NCBI RefSeq assembly: GCF_900113695.1
Contig: NZ_FOQH01000007.1
Location: 124,001-188,000, forward strand
Length of the DNA: 64,000 bases
Direction: 5' to 3'
From: Albimonas pacifica
GTDB lineage: Bacteria > Pseudomonadota > Alphaproteobacteria > Rhodobacterales > Rhodobacteraceae
The translations under genes were made by a program, and so were the position numbers. The notes under the pieces are model-generated. The model had not been told where the DNA came from. It saw nothing but the letters and a program-made list of their open reading frames with translations, and did not search any database. Within the stretch, counting starts at the first letter, position 1. Each line of letters opens with the position of its first letter. Below, one piece after another: positions 47,564 through 56,913 of this stretch.

Positions 47564-48342
47564 GCGCACGCAGCAGCGGAACGCGCGCGGCCGCGCCGCG
47601 CCAGCCCGGCCTGGGGAGCGGCCCCGGCCGCGTCCGGCGGCGTCTCCGGCTGGCGGCGGCGCTGCTGGCCGGGGCGGGCGTGCTCGCGGCCTGCGGCGGC
47701 GAGGGCAGCTCGACCGAGCTGCTGCGCCGCCTGGGCTCGACCGCGCTGGGCTCGATCGGCGACCAGCTCGGCACGACGGACGAGGCGGAGCCGCCCCGCG
47801 TCCTGTCCCGCGCCGAGATCAACGCCATCGAAGGCGCGCTGATCGGCGTCCAGGTCGAGGGCGCGCCGATGGCCTATTTCCTCGCCTTCGCGGCGAAGCC
47901 GGACGGGCCGGTCACCTATTTCAACCTCGCCCGCCAGAGCCTGGCCTTCGACGGCGCCGCCCTGCTCTCGGGCCACGCGCTCGGCGACCAGCGCATCGGC
48001 TACCGCTCGGACCCGAGCGAGGACTTCCTGGTCGCCCAGCGCCCGGTGCGCGAGTGGCCGGGCCAGGTGACGCGGGTGATGCGCTTTCTCGACGGCGTCG
48101 GGCGGCCCTTCGCGCGGACCTTCGTCTGCGCGCCGCGCCCGATCGGCCCGACGCAGATCCCCCTCGCCGAGGTGACCTTCGACGTGATCGAGGTCGAGGA
48201 GACCTGCCGCAGCCCCTACCGCACCATCGTCCACCGCTACTGGGCGGAGGAGGAGACCGGCTTCGTCTGGCGCTCGGTGCAGTGGTTCGGCCCCGAGCGC
48301 GGCTACCTCGAGATCTCCGTCCTCACCCCCTTCAGCCGCTGA
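47560..48342 (+). CDS. yjbF: YjbF/GfcB-family exopolysaccharide lipoprotein
   Basis: 260 residues. An unusually long basic N-terminus (about 30 residues) precedes a lipoprotein signal with lipobox LAAC (Cys45). The mature domain has PMAYFLAFAAKPDGPVTYFN, the VTRVMRFLDG strand and HRYWAEEETGFVWRSVQWFG, characteristic of YjbF/GfcB. Overlaps yjbH by ATGA. In enterobacteria YjbF and YjbH act together in exopolysaccharide or group 4 capsule secretion. YjbG/GfcC is missing here. An internal start nearer the hydrophobic segment is possible. Confidence 0.86.
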   Translation: MSARSSGTRAAAPRQPGLGSGPGRVRRRLRLAAALLAGAGVLAACGGEGSSTELLRRLGSTALGSIGDQLGTTDEAEPPRVLSRAEINAIEGALIGVQVEGAPMAYFLAFAAKPDGPVTYFNLARQSLAFDGAALLSGHALGDQRIGYRSDPSEDFLVAQRPVREWPGQVTRVMRFLDGVGRPFARTFVCAPRPIGPTQIPLAEVTFDVIEVEETCRSPYRTIVHRYWAEEETGFVWRSVQWFGPERGYLEISVLTPFSR

Positions 48343-48846
48343 TCGCCCCCGCGCGCGGCCCGCGCCGCGCGCCCGGGCCATGCGTCGCGGTCTCCGCCGC
48401 TCCCCGGCGCCCCGCCCGGCCGCGCGCCGCGGGCGCGGCCGCCCGGCCCGGCGCCCCCCTCCGACGCGGCGCTCCCGCCGCCGGCCCCGGGGCCTGCGTA
48501 CCGAGGCGTGCCCCCCGCCGGCCCCGGGGCCGGGGCCGGGCGCCCCGCCTGCCCCGCGCCGCGCGCGCGCCCGCCGGGCCGGGCGCAGCCGCCGACGCGG
48601 CGCTCCCGCGGCCCGCCCCGCCTCTCTCGCCTTCGCCCTCCGTCGCTCCGTCCGCGGTCGCGCCCGGCCCCGGGCGCCTCCGCCCGCCCTGCGCCGCGGG
48701 CGCTGCGGCCGGACCGGGCGCGGCGGTCGACGCGGCGCGCATGCGAAAGGGGCCGCGGCTTGCGCCGCGGCCCCCTCTTCCGTCTCTCGCGACCTGCGTC
48801 GCGTTCCCGGGGGCCGGTCCGAAGACCGGGGCGCCCCGGGCGCGGA
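48343..48846. other. 504-bp gene-free G+C-rich spacer, yjbF / groEL convergent
   Basis: Low-complexity CCGGCCCCGGGG-type sequence without a credible coding frame. Contains the groESL terminator at 48741-48774 and, at about 48810-48840, a second G+C hairpin (GGCCGGTC...GACCGG) just past the groEL stop. No terminator with a T-run is visible directly after yjbF. Confidence 0.6.
48741..48774 (-). terminator. Rho-independent terminator of groESL
   Basis: 11-bp perfect stem (48749-48759 with 48764-48774), 4-nt loop, and on the minus strand a TTTCGC tail. About 73 bp past the groEL stop. Confidence 0.85.
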
Positions 48847-50502
<1,656 letters not shown>

Positions 50503-50537
50503 TCAGCTGTAGGGGATCAGGCGCGAGCGGAGATCGC

Positions 50538-50849
50538 TCAGGCGGCCTTGGCGGCGGCGGAATCGCCGAGGATGCCGAGGATGTCGGATTCCTTCATGAT
50601 CAGAAGGTCCTTCCCGTCGAGCTTGACCTCGGTGCCCGACCACTTGCCGAACAGGACGCGGTCGCCGGCCTTCACGGCCGGGGCGATCAGCTCGCCGTTG
50701 TCCTTGCGGGCGCCCTCGCCGACGGCGATGACCTCGCCCTCCTGGGGCTTCTCCTTGGCGGAGTCGGGGATGATCAGACCGCCGGCGGTCTTCTCGTCGC
50801 TCTCGATACGACGAACCAGCACGCGATCGTGCAGCGGGGTGAAGTTCAT
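50538..50849 (-). CDS. groES: 10-kDa co-chaperonin GroES
   Basis: 103 residues (family ~95). Starts [20 protein letters not shown], followed by the mobile loop [40 protein letters not shown] and a short Ala-rich C-terminal extension (GDSAAAKAA). AAGGGAG ribosome site. CIRCE lies 82-108 bp upstream of the ATG. Confidence 0.99.
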   Translation of the reverse strand: MNFTPLHDRVLVRRIESDEKTAGGLIIPDSAKEKPQEGEVIAVGEGARKDNGELIAPAVKAGDRVLFGKWSGTEVKLDGKDLLIMKESDILGILGDSAAAKAA

Positions 50850-50930
50850 GACGTGGCTCCCTTGCAATGCGGCTTCCACGATGCTCCGAACGAGGGCCTG
50901 GACCCGTCTCACCGAGACCGGGCCCGGCTG

Positions 50931-50957
50931 TTAGCACTCGGAGCAGGGGAGTGCTAA
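50931..50957. promoter_or_regulatory. CIRCE operator (HrcA-binding site)
   Basis: TTAGCACTC at 50931-50939, nine bases, GAGTGCTAA at 50949-50957: a perfect consensus CIRCE with no mismatches. It lies in the leader/promoter of groESL and ends 27 bp before the start of the divergent TraB/GumN gene, so it could affect both directions. Confidence 0.97.
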
Positions 50958-50984
50958 CGGAGGCGGAGTTAGGAGATCGGCGCC

Positions 50985-52157
50985 ATGCTGTCAAGATTCG
51001 CGAAACGCATCGTCCAGGCCCTGCCGGCCGCTTGCCTCCGCGTCGTCGACCGCGCCGCCCGCCTCCCGTCGTTCCGGCAGGTGGTCGGCGCGCCTCCGGG
51101 CCGCAAGGCGGACCCGGGCGGGCGTCTCGCCGCAGGGCCGCGCGCCGGCCGGGCCTGGCCGCGCGCGGCGGGGCTGGCGGCCGGTCTTGCAGCCGCTCTC
51201 GCCGCCGCCCCGGCCGCGGCCCACTGCGGCGGCGGGCGCGATCTGCTGGACGAGCTCGCGGTCTCCGACCCCGCCGCCCATGCCGCGATCTTCGCCGCCG
51301 CCGAGGCCGAGCCCAACGCCGAGGGCCTGTTCTGGACCGTCTCGCGCGACGGCGCGCCGACCTCCTGGCTGATGGGCAGCTACCACCTGCCCCACCCGCT
51401 GATCGACCCCGCCCCGCCGGGCGCGGTGGCGGCGCTGGAGCAGGCGCGCGTGATGCTGATGGAGATGTCGCCCGCCGAGATGGGCGACATGGCCCGCCGG
51501 GTCGCCGCCGACCCCAGGCTGGTCGCCAACCTCGACCGCCCGCCGCTCGACCAGGTCCTGCCGCCCGAGGCGTTCGCGGCCGTGGCCGAGGCGATGCAGG
51601 CGCTGGGCCTGCCGCCCGAGCGCACCGCCGCGATGCGCCCGTGGATCCTGATGATCTCGCTCGCCACCCCGCCCTGCGTGCTGGCCGAGCTCGCCGGCGG
51701 GGCCGGGTCGATGGACGCGGGCCTCGCCGCGCGCGCCGCCGCCCTCGGGCTGGAGGTGAAGGGGATGGAGACCTGGGACAGCCTGCTCCCCATCCTGCAG
51801 GAGGACGAGTGGAGCCGGGCCTCGCTCGACGCCCTCGTGCTCGCGGCGCGCGAGGCCGACGCGGGCCGCGACATGCAGACCACCTCCGCCCGGCTCTACG
51901 CGCAGGAGCGGGTGTGGCCGATCTGGACCTACGGCATCTGGCGGGCCGAGCGCACCGGCCGCGACGTGGGCGCGGACTCCCTGCGCGCGCGCCTCTTCGA
52001 CGAGCGCAACCGCCGCTTCGTCGACGCCGCCCTGCCCGAGCTCGAGGCCGGGGGCGCGTTCGTCCTCGCCGGCGCCCTGCACCTGGGCGGCGAGCAGGGC
52101 ATGGTCGAGCTGCTGCGCCGGGAGGGCTTCACGGTCGAGCGCGCGCCCCTGCGCTAG
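50985..52157 (+). CDS. TraB/GumN-family protein
   Basis: 390 residues. A long, basic N-terminal region (about 55 residues) precedes a hydrophobic AGLAAGLAAALAAAPAAAHC segment that may act as signal or membrane anchor. The TraB/GumN domain begins FWTVSRDGAPTSWLMGSYHL, with the usual GxxH motif, and ends with FVLAGALHLGGEQGMVELLR, the paired C-terminal xxHL motif. The two conserved His/Glu motifs suggest a metal-dependent protease-like enzyme (Tiki/TraB clan). The ATG has AGGAG upstream and starts only 27 bp past CIRCE. An internal start nearer the hydrophobic segment is possible. Confidence 0.85.
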   Translation: MLSRFAKRIVQALPAACLRVVDRAARLPSFRQVVGAPPGRKADPGGRLAAGPRAGRAWPRAAGLAAGLAAALAAAPAAAHCGGGRDLLDELAVSDPAAHAAIFAAAEAEPNAEGLFWTVSRDGAPTSWLMGSYHLPHPLIDPAPPGAVAALEQARVMLMEMSPAEMGDMARRVAADPRLVANLDRPPLDQVLPPEAFAAVAEAMQALGLPPERTAAMRPWILMISLATPPCVLAELAGGAGSMDAGLAARAAALGLEVKGMETWDSLLPILQEDEWSRASLDALVLAAREADAGRDMQTTSARLYAQERVWPIWTYGIWRAERTGRDVGADSLRARLFDERNRRFVDAALPELEAGGAFVLAGALHLGGEQGMVELLRREGFTVERAPLR

Positions 52158-52264
52158 GCCCGCGGCGCCGGAAGCGGGAAGGGAATCGCGCGCGGGGCGC
52201 GGCGCCCCCTGTCGCCCGCCCTGCCGGGCGGAAGGCCCCCGCCCGGCGCGGGCCGGCGCCGCCT

Positions 52265-52723
52265 TCAGGTCAGCGCGCCGATCATGGTGCAGACGGTGCA
52301 GATGGTCAGCAGGGGCAGGATCAACCCCGGCCACCAGCCCGGCGTTCCGCCCACGCGGGCCAGGGCCACGTCGGCGGCGAAGACCGCCACGAAGGCCGGC
52401 GCCTCGATCCACAGCATCGCGCGCCCGCCCACGCCCAGCGCAAGCAGGCCCAGCAGCGCCGGCACGACGCCCACGCCCAGGGTCCACCAGGTCGCGCCCT
52501 CGCCCAGGCCCGCCGCGGCGAAGCCCCAGCGGCAGCCGCCGTGGAAGGCCAGCAGGATCGCCCCCCAGGCCCCCATCAGATAGCGGGCGCGGTCGGCCAG
52601 GCCGATGTCGCTGGTCAGCGCCAGCAGCAGCAGCGCAAGGAAAGGGGCCACCGCCACGACGCCCACGGTCAGGGCGGGAACGGGGGCCTGGAGCGGCCGG
52701 AAGGACAGCTCGGAACTCGGCAT
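52265..52723 (-). CDS. DUF3429 integral membrane protein
   Basis: 152 residues, almost entirely membrane: about five hydrophobic helices (VGVVAVAPFLALLLLAL, YLMGAWGAILLAFHGGCRWG, WTLGVGVVPALLGLLAL, FVAVFAADVALA, GLILPLLTICTVCTMIGAL). The FHGGCRWG motif between helices is the DUF3429 signature. Function unknown. Divergent from the HAD hydrolase gene and convergent with the TraB/GumN gene. Confidence 0.85.
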   Translation of the reverse strand: MPSSELSFRPLQAPVPALTVGVVAVAPFLALLLLALTSDIGLADRARYLMGAWGAILLAFHGGCRWGFAAAGLGEGATWWTLGVGVVPALLGLLALGVGGRAMLWIEAPAFVAVFAADVALARVGGTPGWWPGLILPLLTICTVCTMIGALT

Positions 52724-52900
52724 CGGGGACGCTTTCTGGGACGGGAACGCGGCGACCGGGTCCAGCAAACCAGCCCGGCGGCCGCGTGACAAGCGCCTGT
52801 CCGGCGCCCGCGACGCCTTGCCGGTTGCCTCTCCGCTCCGTCCGGGGCAGGGGTCGGGACCCATCGCCTGCCTGCCCGACCCCAGCCGGAGCCCCTCGCC

Positions 52901-53761
52901 ATGACCCCGATCATCGGCTCGCTGTCCGACCTCGACGGCCGCTACGACGTCCTGTTCTGCGACCTGTGGGGCTGCCTGCACGACGGCAAGCGCGTCTACC
53001 CCGCCGCGGTCGAGGCCCTGCGCCGCTTCCGCGCCCGCGGCGGCGTGGTGATCCTGATGACCAACGCCCCCCGCCCGGCCTGGTCGGTCGAGCGCCACCT
53101 CGAGCGGCTCGGCTGCCCGCTCGACGTGCGCGACGGCGTGGTCAGCTCGGGCGACGCCGCCGTCGCCTCGGTCAACGCCGGCGAGTGGGGGCGGCGCGTG
53201 TTCCACATCGGCGCCGACAAGGACGAGGCCTTCTTCGAGGCCGCCCGGGTCGAGCGCGTGGCGCTGGAGGAGGCCGAGTCGGTGATCGTCACCGGCCTCG
53301 TCGACGACCTGACCGAGACGCCGGACGACTACGCCGAGCGGCTGGCCGCCGTGCGCGCCCGCGGGCTGCGGATGCTCTCGGCCAATCCCGACGTGCATGT
53401 CGACGTCGGCGAGCGCCGGATCTGGTGCGCCGGCGGCATCGCGCTCGCCTACGAGGCGCTGGGCGGCGAGACCGCGAGCTACGGCAAGCCGCACCCCCCG
53501 ATCTACGCGATGGGGCGGGCGATGGTCGAATCGCGGCTCGGCCGGCCGGTCGAGGACGCGCGCATCCTGTGCGTGGGCGACGGCATCCACACCGACGTCG
53601 CCGGCGGCGTGGCGCAGGGCCTTGACACGTTGTTCGTCACCGGGGGTCTCGCGGCCCCGCAGATGGGCGACGACGTCGAGGCGCCGGACCCCGAAAAGCT
53701 CGAATTTTACATTGCGTCGCACGGGCTTCGCCCCACCGTCGCCATCGGCAGGCTCCGCTGA
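52901..53761 (+). CDS. HAD hydrolase, TIGR01459 (HAD-IIA-like) family
   Basis: 286 residues. Nucleophile motif VLFCDLWGCLHDGKR (Asp at ~20), ILMTNAPRPAWSVERHL for motif II, SYGKPHPPIYAMGRA with the conserved lysine, and ILCVGDGIHTDVAGGVAQGL for motif IV. The layout, with a type IIA cap between motifs II and III, is that of NagD-like sugar-phosphate or p-nitrophenyl phosphatases. TIGR01459 members occur widely in Alphaproteobacteria without an assigned substrate. Confidence 0.9.
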   Translation: MTPIIGSLSDLDGRYDVLFCDLWGCLHDGKRVYPAAVEALRRFRARGGVVILMTNAPRPAWSVERHLERLGCPLDVRDGVVSSGDAAVASVNAGEWGRRVFHIGADKDEAFFEAARVERVALEEAESVIVTGLVDDLTETPDDYAERLAAVRARGLRMLSANPDVHVDVGERRIWCAGGIALAYEALGGETASYGKPHPPIYAMGRAMVESRLGRPVEDARILCVGDGIHTDVAGGVAQGLDTLFVTGGLAAPQMGDDVEAPDPEKLEFYIASHGLRPTVAIGRLR

Positions 53762-53881
53762 ATGTGACGAAGTCGTTCATAATCAAGGCGATTTCAGACA
53801 GCGTCTTCTCTGCTGCGTTGCGGGATGCTATGAAGGTTCGACCCATCCGGGCAAGCTGAACCTACGAATCCGGAGTTCGAC

Positions 53882-54160
53882 ATGAAGATCGCCAAGACCG
53901 CACTGACGACCACCGCCGCCGCCGCGTTCGCCGCGAGCTTCGGCATCGCGCCCGCCTTCGCCGACGCCGCCGGCCAGGCGCCCGCGGCCCAGACGCAGGA
54001 GGTTCAGACCGCCGGCGTCGCGCAGCAGGCGCAGCTGAGCCAGGCCCCCGTGCTCGGCCTGCCGGCCGTGGCCGCCGGCGCCGCCGTCGTCGCCGCGACC
54101 TTCGGCCTGGCGATCGCGGCCAGCAACTCGGGCGGCGACAACACGCCGAACACCCGCTGA
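53882..54160 (+). CDS. YjbE/GfcA-like small secreted protein, paralogue 1
   Basis: 92 residues. Signal peptide to about residue 27 (ASFGIAPAFA/DA), a Gln/Ala linker (GVAQQAQLSQAPVLGLP), one hydrophobic segment (AVAAGAAVVAATFGLAIAA) and a polar tail SNSGGDNTPNTR. It shares the linker, hydrophobic segment and T-x-x-T-R end with the genes at 54308 and 55070. Overall form (signal, short helix, Gly/Asp then Thr-rich end) resembles enterobacterial YjbE and GfcA, which belong to the yjbEFGH/gfc operons. GGAG upstream; the 120-bp gap before it is A/T-richer and probably a promoter. Confidence 0.75.
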   Translation: MKIAKTALTTTAAAAFAASFGIAPAFADAAGQAPAAQTQEVQTAGVAQQAQLSQAPVLGLPAVAAGAAVVAATFGLAIAASNSGGDNTPNTR

Positions 54161-54173
54161 TCCTTCGGGACTT

Positions 54174-54198
54174 CGGAGGCGTCCTCGCGACGCCTCCG
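54174..54198 (+). terminator. Hairpin after paralogue 1
   Basis: 10-bp perfect stem (54174-54183 with 54189-54198), 5-nt loop, 13 bp past the stop. No T-run, so possibly a 3'-end stabiliser or attenuator that sets a high level of paralogue 1. Confidence 0.6.
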
Positions 54199-54307
54199 GG
54201 GACGCGACGGAGGCTCGCGTAAGGGATTTGTTCACGCCTTGCCGGTATTCCGGCGGGCGTGGGCGGCGCCGGCGGAGCGAGGGACGACTTCTGATCAGGA
54301 GCGTTCC

Positions 54308-54556
54308 ATGCGCACTTTGCTCACCGCCCTCTGCATCCACGGACTGGCCCTGAGCCCAGCTCTGGCGGACGCCGCCTCTCCCGCCTCTCCGCAGGCCCCT
54401 GCGCCCAAGGGCGTGTCCCAGCAGATGTCGCAGGCTTTGCTCCCGATTCCGATCCCGGTGCTCTTCATCGGCGCGGTCGTCGTGGCCGGGGCCGTCACGG
54501 TGTTCGCCGCGAGTCAGGAAGACGACTCGACGACCGCCACGACGTCGACCCGATAG
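54308..54556 (+). CDS. YjbE/GfcA-like small secreted protein, paralogue 2
   Basis: 82 residues. Signal peptide ending ALA/DA (LLTALCIHGLALSPALA), Pro/Ala linker with GVSQQMSQALLPI, a hydrophobic segment (IPVLFIGAVVVAGAVTVFAA) and a Thr/Ser tail SQEDDSTTATTSTR. The most diverged of the three but clearly the same design; its Thr-rich end is the closest to GfcA/YjbE tails. AGGAG upstream. A CCGGTCC/GGACCGG hairpin at 54558-54579 follows the stop. Confidence 0.72.
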   Translation: MRTLLTALCIHGLALSPALADAASPASPQAPAPKGVSQQMSQALLPIPIPVLFIGAVVVAGAVTVFAASQEDDSTTATTSTR

Positions 54557-55069
54557 GCCGGTCCAGACGCCCGGACCGGGCCTGAAGCCCGCCGACCGGT
54601 TCGGAGGCATTGCCGGCGCCGGAGTTGCGGCGTCGACGGGTCGACCTGCACCGGTTCCGGCGACGGATTTCGCCCCGGGGCAAACGAAGGCCGGCTCTCG
54701 CGGCGATCGCCGCCGGAGCAGCCTTTGGCCGACGCCGGGAAACCGTCCCCCAGCGGGCGGAGACATTGGCGCCGAGCACGCTCCGAAAGGGACGGCGAGG
54801 CGCCCAGCGCAGGGGCGCCGGGCGCAGGCCCGGTCGCCCTCGCAGCGCTCCGGCGGGGCCCCCGGCGGCTCGGTCGGGCCTGGGGCCCGGACGCGGCCCG
54901 GCGGTCCGCCCCCGCTGGCGAATAGGCGAAGCCGCTCAATCCGTTGCGTCATCGCGGCGGACGGGGCGAGGAAACCGGCGGCGCCCTTCGCGCCGGCGGT
55001 CGACGTGGTTGTTGCTTTGCGGCGCCGAGTCGGGTAACCCTTCGTCCAGTGGATGCCTTGGAGGGTGCA
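54557..55069. other. 513-bp gap between paralogues 2 and 3
   Basis: Apart from the hairpin at 54558-54579 no feature is supported. Open frames are present on both strands but are Arg/Ala/Pro low complexity without ribosome sites. The last ~60 bp before 55070 are less G+C-rich and may carry a promoter for paralogue 3. Confidence 0.5.
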
Positions 55070-55315
55070 ATGAAACTCGTCGCTACGTCTATCGCAGCGC
55101 TTGGCCTGATGGCCGCGCCGCTCGCCGCTCAGGAAGCCTCGCAGGCTCCGGCGGTCAAGTCCGCTGGCGTCGCCCAGCAGGCGCAGCTCAGCCAGGCCAC
55201 CGTGCTCGGCGTGCCGCCGCTGATCATCGGCGTCGGCGTCGCCACCGCCGTGGTCATCGGCGCCGTCGCGATCTCGAATTCGAACGACAACGACTCGACC
55301 CCCGGCACGCGCTGA
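55070..55315 (+). CDS. YjbE/GfcA-like small secreted protein, paralogue 3
   Basis: 81 residues. Signal peptide (SIAALGLMAAPLAA/QE), linker SAGVAQQAQLSQATVLGVPP nearly identical to that of paralogue 1, hydrophobic segment (LIIGVGVATAVVIGAVAI) and tail SNSNDNDSTPGTR. GGAGGG precedes the ATG. Its own promoter region and a strong terminator 70 bp past the stop suggest a monocistronic unit. Role inferred from family resemblance and from yjbH/yjbF 7 kb away; no direct evidence. Confidence 0.75.
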   Translation: MKLVATSIAALGLMAAPLAAQEASQAPAVKSAGVAQQAQLSQATVLGVPPLIIGVGVATAVVIGAVAISNSNDNDSTPGTR

Positions 55316-56039
55316 GCGTCCGGCTCTCCTTCGTGGGGGAGGGAGACCGACGGTCGAGCTGATCGCCGAATGGTCACAGGATCTGAACGCGACGCCGGAA
55401 ACGGCGTCGCGTTCTCCGTTTCGGAACGCCCGCCCGCCCCCCCTGCCCGAAGCCCTGCCCGCCGCGCGCGCCCGGCGCCCCCGCCCGCCGCGCTTCTGGC
55501 CCCCGCTGACCCGCGCGCCTCCGGCAGAGCCTGCGCGCAGACGGTCTTCGCTTTCGGGACCGTGCCTTTCCCGCCCTGGGCCTCCACCGCTTCACCCGAC
55601 CCTTCGCGGCCGCCCCTCGCCGGCGCCGACCACCCCTGGACGGCCCGCCGCGCACACCGGCCGAGCCGCCGCAGCCCGGCGCGGGCGACCCTGCCGAAGC
55701 GCGCTTCGCGGGCGCATGGCGGCCCGGGACGGCCGGACCGCCTCTCCGGAAGGGCCGTTCGCCGCGACCCATGTCCGCGCTCCGGTCCGGGAGCCGACGT
55801 CGGCCTCGCGCTCGGCGACCGCTCTCGGTCGTTCCGGCACGGGACCGACGTCTCGGCCCCATGAACGCGCGTCCGCTCACGCGCGGCGGCCGACGTCGGA
55901 GGGAGGGGGCGCCTGCGGCGCCCGAACGAGGCCCCGGGCCAAGAGCGATGCGGTCGCGCAGAAGCGGTTGCGGCGGGCGACGGGCGCGGCGCCGCGCACG
56001 CGGGGGTCGACGGCGGGGCGCGGAGCCTAGGCGCAAGGC
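55316..56039. other. 724-bp gene-free region
   Basis: Contains the paralogue-3 terminator near its start. The remainder (about 55420-56039) is strongly G+C-biased with open frames on both strands whose translations are Arg/Pro/Ala-rich and have no start context, family resemblance or membrane/signal features. I see no gene or RNA there. Confidence 0.55.
55385..55420 (+). terminator. Rho-independent terminator after paralogue 3
   Basis: 13-bp perfect stem (55385-55397 with 55402-55414), GAAA tetraloop, followed by TCCGTTTC. A very stable terminator for such a small gene. Confidence 0.85.
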
Positions 56040-56453
56040 TCAGCCGGCGCAGGCGTCGGCGGCTTCCGAGAGGCGCCGGGCGATGCTTTCGGTCGTGAAA
56101 AGGTGCAGCTCGCCCTGCCACCAGTCGCTCATCGGGTAACCGGGGTCGGCGGCCTCGAGCGCGATCCGCGCGCCCCCGTCCGCTTCGGGCCGCACCGAGA
56201 CGCGGTAGAGCCAGACCCGCGGGTCCATCGCCAGCACGCCGACCAGCGCCCGCTCGCCGTCGCCGCGGCTCTCGCGCACCGGGGGGATCGGCCCGCGGTC
56301 GAGATCCTCGCGCAGGCAGGAGAGGGCCTGGCGCGCCGGCAGGCGGCTGTGGCGGCCCTCGGCCGCGCCCGCCTCGAGCGCCGCCTCGCCGAAATTCGCC
56401 GCGCAGCCCGCCAGCGCCAGCCACGCCGCCACGATCGGGGGAGCCAGGCGCAT
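56040..56453 (-). CDS. Small lipoprotein of unknown function
   Basis: 137 residues. Lipoprotein signal with lipobox LAGC (Cys17). The mature part has one further pair of cysteines (LSCLRED and ADACAG) and alternating strands (VWLYRVSVRPE, GARIALEAADPGYP, WWQGELHLFTTESIARRLSE). No family recognised. GGAGGG site before the ATG. It is the next gene after the three small secreted proteins, on the other strand, so an envelope role is plausible but unproven. Confidence 0.75.
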   Translation of the reverse strand: MRLAPPIVAAWLALAGCAANFGEAALEAGAAEGRHSRLPARQALSCLREDLDRGPIPPVRESRGDGERALVGVLAMDPRVWLYRVSVRPEADGGARIALEAADPGYPMSDWWQGELHLFTTESIARRLSEAADACAG

Positions 56454-56913
56454 GCGCCGCCCTCCGCTCTCTCCCCGTCCTCTCGCGTCCCGGCCCGAGA
56501 CTAGCCGCGGACAGCGCCTGCGTCGACGGCGATGACGCGCCCGCAGGCCCGGGCGGCGCGACCCCGGCCCGGTCTCGCCCGCGCCCGCCCCGGCAGGGGC
56601 GGGACCGCGCGACGAGACCGCCCCACGATCGGGAAAGCCCAAAGGCACGGGGCGCCTGGTCCGGGCCCGCATCCGGCCGCCCCCGCCCGGGGTTTCCGTC
56701 GCCAGCGCTCCGAGAGGGCCGTGGCCGGTGCAAGCGCCCCAGCGGCACGGGGATGCGGCCGAGACATCCGGGGAGGCCGCCGCGTCCGGGCAGGCCTCTC
56801 AGGGCGCGGACGGCGCACCCCGGGCGAGGGAAGATCGCACGCATGAAGAAGGGGCCGCCCGGCGGCGGCCCCTTCCCTCTCCTCCCGATCCCGGGATCCG
56901 GCGTCGGGCGAGG
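56454..56913. other. 460-bp region upstream of the small lipoprotein
   Basis: Holds the lipoprotein's promoter region and, at its right end, the PRC-barrel terminator. Open frames on both strands are compositionally biased and unsupported; no other feature seen. Confidence 0.5.
56845..56872 (-). terminator. Terminator of the PRC-barrel gene
   Basis: 9-bp stem GGGGCCGCC/GGCGGCCCC (56851-56859 with 56864-56872), followed on the minus strand by TTCTTC. About 40 bp past the stop. Confidence 0.75.

Noticed and set aside
55370..55864. Plus-strand open frame of 164 codons after paralogue 3
   Set aside because: Starts inside the terminator region, has no ribosome site and translates to Arg/Pro/Ala-rich sequence with no family or signal features.
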